Assembly: GCF_005434915.1 (NCBI RefSeq)
Contig: NZ_SKCG01000003.1
Coordinates: 372,001 to 436,000 of the forward strand
Source: Aurantiacibacter suaedae
GTDB taxonomy: Bacteria; Pseudomonadota; Alphaproteobacteria; Sphingomonadales; Sphingomonadaceae
Direction: 5' to 3'
Length of the DNA stretch: 64,000 nt
Part shown: piece after piece, positions 59,412-64,000 of the stretch
How the letters are laid out: each line of letters begins with the position of its first letter
How positions within the stretch are numbered: the first letter of the stretch is position 1
The notes under the pieces: generated by a model
Seen by the model: the letters and a program-made list of their open reading frames with translations, nothing else
Told to the model about the DNA's origin: nothing
Database searches by the model: none
Made by a program: the position numbers and the translations under genes

Positions 59412-61631
59412 TCAGTCTGTCCAGCTGCGCTCCGGCAACTGCACGTCTACGCTCTGGCCGAGCGTTTCGGCGTCACTGCCGAGGGCGAAGCTGTAAACAC
59501 CCTCCGCGATGGTCCAGCCATCACCATTCCAGTCGGCCAGCAGGCGCGGGTCGATCTCGACGTTCACCGTCGTCTCGGCGCCGGGTTCCAGTTCCACCCG
59601 TTCGAAGCCGACAAGCCGCTGGCGCGCTTCGCCATCGCGGCTGACCAGATAGACCTGACCGACCGTCGCCCCGGCACGCTCGCCGGTGTTGCGCAGGGTG
59701 AAGCTGGCGCTTGCTCCATCGGTCTCCAGATCGGAGGAAGCAAAGCTGGTGTAGCTGAGACCGAAGCCGAACGGGAACAAGGCTTCCTGCTGCTGGCGCG
59801 CATTCCAGCGATAGCCGAGGTCCGATCCCTCGATGTTGTAATCCGTGAACAGCTTGGAATCGGGCGAGGGCGGGTTGCCCGCAAAATCGGGGTCGTATTC
59901 CAGCATGCCAGGGATGTCTTCACGGGGCAGCTGGGCCACGTTGCGGGGGAAGGTAATCGGCAGACGCCCGCTCGGATTGACCTCGCCGAACAGCACCCCG
60001 GCAATCGCTTCTGCGCCGCCCTGACCCGGATACCAAGCCTCGATCACTGCTGCCACGTCGTCGAGCCAGGGCATGTCTACCGGTCCGCCAGTTTCCAGCA
60101 CCACGATCGTGTTGGGATTGGCCGCCGCGATCCGGGCAATTGCGGCGTCCTGACCGTCGGGCAGACTGAGGTCGCTCACGTCGACGCCTTCGGTCATCCA
60201 CTGCGTGGCGAACACGATAACAACGTCGCTCTGCGCAGCCAGCGCGGCCGCATCTGAGGAATAGCGGCCCGGGCGAAAGCGCACGCTGCCTTCGGGCTTG
60301 CGCGCGCGGATCGCGTCAAGCGGCGCGCCGCGCTGGTATTGTTCGGAGATGAATCCGCTAAAGGCGCCTGAATCGCTCAGCGGGCGGCTCACAGCAGGTC
60401 CGCCTTCGGGATGAGTCTGGCTGGAGCCACCGCCGGACAACACGCCGCTGTCGGCATAGCCCCCGACGACCAGGATGGACTCGGCATTTGCGGCCAGCGG
60501 CAGGGCATTGCCTTCGTTCCGCAGCAATACGATGCCCTGCTCGGCAGCTTTCCGCGCCACCGCGGCATTGGCGTCCCAATCGATGTCGCCACCAGTGGCA
60601 ACCGGGTTTTCGAGCACGCCGGTAGCGATCAGGCCGGTGATCACGCGCGCGTTCATATCGTCGAGCCGCTTCATGTGGTCGCTGTCGGCTTCGGCAGCGG
60701 CCAGCAGCTCGTCGTCGAAGAACGTGTCGGGGTCGAGCTGAGAGCCGGATTGCTGGTCAAGCCCGTTCCACGCAGCATAGAGGCCGGGCACAGCACCCCA
60801 GTCGCTCATCACCCAGCCGCGATAGCCCCAGTCCTGCTTAAGCACCTTGTTGAGTAAGTAATCGCTGGCACAGCCCTGTTCGCCGTTCACACGGTTATAG
60901 GCGCACATCACCGAGCCCGGCTGGCCGATCTCGATCCCGATCTGGAAGGCCAGCAGGTCGCTTTCGCGCGCTGCCGTATCGCTGATCTGCACATCGACGA
61001 ACTTGCGCCCGGTCTCCTGCCCGTTGAGAGCAAAGTGCTTGATCGTGGAGACAATTTCGTTCGACTGGACCCCGGCGATGTTCCAGCCGATCAGCTGGCC
61101 GGTCAGCAGCGGATCTTCCGAGATGTACTCGAAGGTGCGCCCGTTGCGCGGGTCGCGGGCGAGGTTGGCGCCTCCCGCCAGCAGTACGTTAAAACCCTTG
61201 GCGCGGGCCTCGGCCCCGATTGCGTGGCCCTGAGCAAAGGCGAGGTCACGGTTGAAGGTGGCTCCCATGGCGATTCCGGCGGGCATGGCGGTGGCATAGT
61301 CGCCGCGCAGGCCGAGCGCGTAGGCCACGCCAAGCGGGCCGTCGGTTTCGGTGAGTGCGGGAATCCCGAGGCGCGGCACCCCGGGCACGAAACCAGCCGA
61401 CATGAGGGCTTCTTCAGGTATTTCTGCGCCGGGAACCAGCGGCAGGGCCAGGATGCCCATCGTCAGCCGGACTTTTTCTTCCGGCTGCATCTGCGCGACG
61501 ATGGTTTTTGCCTCCTCGTAGGCGGCATCCATGTCTTGCGCGGTTACCGGTCGCTGGCGATCCTGTGCGTGAGCGGCGGAAGCGCAAAGCGCGGTTCCTA
61601 AAAGGAGGGCGGTGCCAAGGCGGGTAAGCAT
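59412..61631 (-). CDS. Secreted GH3 beta-glycosidase
   Basis: This 739-residue exported enzyme has a signal peptide (about residues 1-23, ending SAAHAQ) and the GH3 TIM barrel (KHFALNGQETGR and the nucleophile Asp277 in GWVMSDWGAV). The alpha/beta sandwich (GGYADSGVLSGGGSS, TQWMTEGVDVSDLSLP) and a C-terminal fibronectin-like domain (SYTSFASSDLETDGASASFTLRNTGERAG onwards) follow. It releases beta-linked glucose, xylose or related residues from glycosides. The start at 61631 is fixed by AAGGA (plus-strand positions 61640-61644). It lies downstream of receptor R7 behind a terminator-like hairpin. Confidence 0.92.
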   Translation of the reverse strand: MLTRLGTALLLGTALCASAAHAQDRQRPVTAQDMDAAYEEAKTIVAQMQPEEKVRLTMGILALPLVPGAEIPEEALMSAGFVPGVPRLGIPALTETDGPLGVAYALGLRGDYATAMPAGIAMGATFNRDLAFAQGHAIGAEARAKGFNVLLAGGANLARDPRNGRTFEYISEDPLLTGQLIGWNIAGVQSNEIVSTIKHFALNGQETGRKFVDVQISDTAARESDLLAFQIGIEIGQPGSVMCAYNRVNGEQGCASDYLLNKVLKQDWGYRGWVMSDWGAVPGLYAAWNGLDQQSGSQLDPDTFFDDELLAAAEADSDHMKRLDDMNARVITGLIATGVLENPVATGGDIDWDANAAVARKAAEQGIVLLRNEGNALPLAANAESILVVGGYADSGVLSGGGSSQTHPEGGPAVSRPLSDSGAFSGFISEQYQRGAPLDAIRARKPEGSVRFRPGRYSSDAAALAAQSDVVIVFATQWMTEGVDVSDLSLPDGQDAAIARIAAANPNTIVVLETGGPVDMPWLDDVAAVIEAWYPGQGGAEAIAGVLFGEVNPSGRLPITFPRNVAQLPREDIPGMLEYDPDFAGNPPSPDSKLFTDYNIEGSDLGYRWNARQQQEALFPFGFGLSYTSFASSDLETDGASASFTLRNTGERAGATVGQVYLVSRDGEARQRLVGFERVELEPGAETTVNVEIDPRLLADWNGDGWTIAEGVYSFALGSDAETLGQSVDVQLPERSWTD

Positions 61632-61645
61632 GTAAGTTATCCTTG

Positions 61646-61681
61646 AAAAAGACGGCTCGCCCATCGGGGAGGGCGAGCCGT
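61646..61681 (-). terminator. Intercistronic terminator between R7 and GH3
   Basis: On the minus strand an 11-bp perfect stem (61681-61671 with 61662-61652) with an 8-base loop is followed by C and TTTTT (61650-61646). It ends one base before the GH3 ribosome site, so only read-through or a separate promoter can express GH3. Confidence 0.8.
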
Positions 61682-61691
61682 TGGATGGGCG

Positions 61692-63962
61692 CTAGAAGCG
61701 GAAACCGGCTCGAATTCCGTAGGTTTGCGGATCGGCGAAAGCGGCAACTCCGTCGCTTCCTCGGTTACCGTAGCCGGCGCTGGTCAGAACCACCTCGTCC
61801 TCGATATTTTCGATGAAAGCACCGATGTAAAAGGCGTTTTCGGCCGCGTTATAGGTGATCGAGGCATCGGTCTTGGTGAAGCTGGGCTGATAGTAAGCGA
61901 TCAGGTTGGCGATGTCGGTCAGGTCGTAACGATCGCTGAAACGGGTGCCGACATCAAAGACCAGATTTGCCCCGCCGTTTAGGTAGCGGGTATAGCTCAG
62001 CCCAAGATTGCCGCTCCATTCCGGACTGCGCGCGAGGGGGCGGTCGGAGAAGTCGAGCGTGATCGCATCGGCGCGGACCACGCGGCTTGGGGTGTAGTCG
62101 CTGTAATGCGCGTCTAGCCAGTTCAGGCCGAAGCGGACCAACAGGTCGTCCACTGGCTCCCAGCTTCCGTCCATTTCGACGCCGTTGATCTTTGCGCCGG
62201 CGGCGTTGGTGGTCAGCTGGCAGTTGCCGCAGCCACCGAAGTCTCCGATCTGCGACAGTTGCAGGCCGCTGTAATCGTAATGGAAGCCGGTGACGTTCAG
62301 GTTGACGTCACCGAAGCGGAACTTGGCGCCCGCTTCGTAAGCGGTGATAGTTTCGGGCTGATAGAACAGCTCGTCCTCGGTGTAGACACACTGCGGCGAT
62401 GCGTCCGGCCCGGCAAGGCAGCCGTCGTTGAAGCCACCCGCCTTGTAGCCGGTGGAGACCGAGGCATAGAGCAGGCCCACGGGGCTGTCGTAATCGACGC
62501 CCAGGCGCCAGGTCACCTTGTCGAAAGTGCGTTCCGCATCGTTGATTTGCAGCACCACCCGATCGCCCGGAACGGCACCGGGCGTGGTGTCAAATACGGT
62601 GGCGCCCACGCGCGACTTCTTGTCGTTTGAATAGCGAATGCCGCCGGTCAGACGCAGGTTGGGGACGATCTCGTAAGTCGCCTGACCGAATGCCGAACGG
62701 TTGATGGCGATGGTCGGGTCCTGCGGGAAGCCGAAGCGCGTGGCAAAAGGTGGGAAACCGAGGTTCTGCGGATCAAGGATAAAGAAGGCGATGCCCGACT
62801 CTTCCTTGAAGTAGTAGGCCCCGACCTGTGCCGAAAACGGGCCATCACCACCGAAAGCGAGGCGTGCCTCTTGCGAGGTCTGCCAGTAGTCTCCTTCGAA
62901 GGTCGCCGGGTTCACGCCGCCGCCGATAGTGCTGTGTGCGTCGCGCGTGCTTTCCCGATAGCTGCCGAGATAAGTAAAGGTTGCCGGGCCGAAGTCCCAG
63001 TTCAACTCGGCGGAAATGCCTTTGTCGCTGTTGTTGTTGTACGGCTCCCACTGCTGGATCGTGGTGTTGGTCCGCTGCGCCTCGGCGTCGCTGTCGAAGT
63101 AGGCTGGCACGTTGGGCCCGGTATCGTTGCCAGCCGGATCGACCGGAGCCGCGCCGGTGAAGAAATTCGTTGTCGGCACGGTGTTGACGCGGGTGCCCTT
63201 CAGTTCGGCGTAGTCGCCAACAACCAACAGGCTGATGTCGGAAGTCGGCTCCCATAGCATCGAGACGCGCACTGCCGCGTTCTTCTTGTAAGGATCGTAA
63301 TTGTAGTCGTCGCCCGATCCGTTGATCACGAAGTTGTCGCGTCGGTCGATGTTGCCCGCGAGGCGCACAGCAAGCGTATCGTTGACGGGCAGATTGACAA
63401 AGGCGGTGGCGAACAGGCTGTCGTAATTGCCATAGGTCAGGTCCAGGCCGCCGCTCAGATCGAACTGAGGACGGGTGGTGATGAGGTTCACGACGCCGGC
63501 GGTGGAGTTGCGCCCGTAAAGCGTACCCTGCGGTCCGCGCAGCACTTCGACGCGCTCGATGTCGAAGAAGCTGACTTCCTGTGCCTGCGGGCGGGCGATG
63601 TAGACACCGTTGACGTTGAACGCCGCCGAGGGATCGCCCTTCTCGGTGCCATCGGTCGAGGTCACACCGCGGATAGTGATCTGCAAGCCGTTGCCGCGCA
63701 CGATCGAAAGGTTGGGGACCAGTTCGCCGAGCTGGGTGGGGTTGGTTACACCCGCCTCGGCCAGACCGTCGCCGCTCACCGCGGTGAGCGCGATCGGAGT
63801 GCGCGAGGCCAGCGTCTCGATGCGGTTGGCGGTAACGATGATGTCGCGGCTAGTCGGCTCTTCGCGTGCGACCCTGTCGTCGGGCTGGGTATCCTGTGCC
63901 AAGGCTGGCGCGGAGCCGAAAGTCAGGACAGCGGCAGCCCCCGCCAAAAGCGAGTATTTCAT
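61692..63962 (-). CDS. TonB-dependent outer-membrane receptor R7
   Basis: This receptor of about 756 residues has a signal peptide ending APALAQ, DIIVTANRIETLASRTPI as TonB box and plug start, RVEVLRGPQGTLYGRNSTAGVVNLI in the plug, and a barrel ending YGIRAGFRF. GGGAGG precedes three codons with two ATGs; the second ATG (63962) has proper spacing. It is followed by the GH3 glycosidase on the same strand, so it probably imports a beta-glucoside or similar glycoside. The window ends within its leader, so the promoter and any upstream regulator are not seen. Confidence 0.92.
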   Translation of the reverse strand: MKYSLLAGAAAVLTFGSAPALAQDTQPDDRVAREEPTSRDIIVTANRIETLASRTPIALTAVSGDGLAEAGVTNPTQLGELVPNLSIVRGNGLQITIRGVTSTDGTEKGDPSAAFNVNGVYIARPQAQEVSFFDIERVEVLRGPQGTLYGRNSTAGVVNLITTRPQFDLSGGLDLTYGNYDSLFATAFVNLPVNDTLAVRLAGNIDRRDNFVINGSGDDYNYDPYKKNAAVRVSMLWEPTSDISLLVVGDYAELKGTRVNTVPTTNFFTGAAPVDPAGNDTGPNVPAYFDSDAEAQRTNTTIQQWEPYNNNSDKGISAELNWDFGPATFTYLGSYRESTRDAHSTIGGGVNPATFEGDYWQTSQEARLAFGGDGPFSAQVGAYYFKEESGIAFFILDPQNLGFPPFATRFGFPQDPTIAINRSAFGQATYEIVPNLRLTGGIRYSNDKKSRVGATVFDTTPGAVPGDRVVLQINDAERTFDKVTWRLGVDYDSPVGLLYASVSTGYKAGGFNDGCLAGPDASPQCVYTEDELFYQPETITAYEAGAKFRFGDVNLNVTGFHYDYSGLQLSQIGDFGGCGNCQLTTNAAGAKINGVEMDGSWEPVDDLLVRFGLNWLDAHYSDYTPSRVVRADAITLDFSDRPLARSPEWSGNLGLSYTRYLNGGANLVFDVGTRFSDRYDLTDIANLIAYYQPSFTKTDASITYNAAENAFYIGAFIENIEDEVVLTSAGYGNRGSDGVAAFADPQTYGIRAGFRF

Positions 63963-64000
63963 AATCATCCTCCCAAATGAACGGCCTATTTTAGGTCCGG

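Overview
The window is about 64 kb of chromosome from a Gram-negative alphaproteobacterium, most likely of the order Sphingomonadales (Novosphingobium/Erythrobacter-like). The reasons are moderately high GC, many large outer-membrane TonB-dependent receptors (TBDRs), Sphingomonadales-style catabolic genes, and a mannonate dehydratase that closely matches what I remember of the characterised Novosphingobium aromaticivorans ManD. No rRNA, tRNA, CRISPR, phage or complete insertion sequence was seen. The whole window is catabolic accessory DNA built from repeated modules: an outer-membrane receptor, one or more hydrolases, often an inner-membrane carrier, and a local regulator.

Layout. (1) 0.2-15.2 kb: an MFS carrier; TBDR R1 with a YtcJ-like amidohydrolase and a type-B carboxylesterase; a close paralogue TBDR R2; two further amidohydrolases on the minus strand; and a LuxR-type regulator. 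(2) 15.2-22 kb: a MarR regulator divergent from TBDR R3, two tandem NylB/EstB-like serine hydrolases and an MFS carrier. (3) 22-27.8 kb: an AraC regulator, TBDR R4 (same subfamily as R1 and R2), a secreted alpha/beta hydrolase and a small unrecognised gene that may carry two compensating frameshifts. (4) 28.3-44.9 kb: a glucuronate/glucuronide locus. It holds a secreted carboxylesterase, TBDR R5, a GH2 glycosidase with a C-terminal malectin-like domain, an exported TIM-barrel protein, kdgK, manD, a FadR-type GntR regulator, uxaC, uxuB and a three-part TRAP transporter. The route glucuronate to fructuronate to mannonate to KDG to KDPG is complete; only the KDPG aldolase is missing from the window. 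(5) 45-57.3 kb: a LysR regulator divergent from a long operon with TBDR R6, a metallo-beta-lactamase-fold protein, an FAD monooxygenase, an extradiol dioxygenase with its metal ligands intact, a C-C-hydrolase-like alpha/beta hydrolase, an MFS carrier, a GST, a cupin, a FAH-family protein and an acetoacetate-decarboxylase-fold protein. This looks like a ring-cleavage pathway for an aromatic compound I cannot name. The remnant of an eighth TBDR follows. (6) 57.6-58.8 kb: a stress-type SDR and a DUF3008-like small protein. (7) 59.4-64 kb, minus strand: TBDR R7 followed by a secreted GH3 glycosidase.

The most useful non-coding observation is a recurring 13-bp element (about TTGGWCTKDCMRA). It lies as a pair with centres exactly 22 bp apart in front of TBDR R5 (28-kb side of the glucuronate locus) and again in the manD/GntR divergent promoter. 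A single good copy lies before the carboxylesterase at 28.4 kb and a weak one before R6. It resembles operators of the FadR/UxuR class and would tie the separated transcription units of region 4 into one regulon. All functions are inferred from sequence patterns read by eye; no database search was run.
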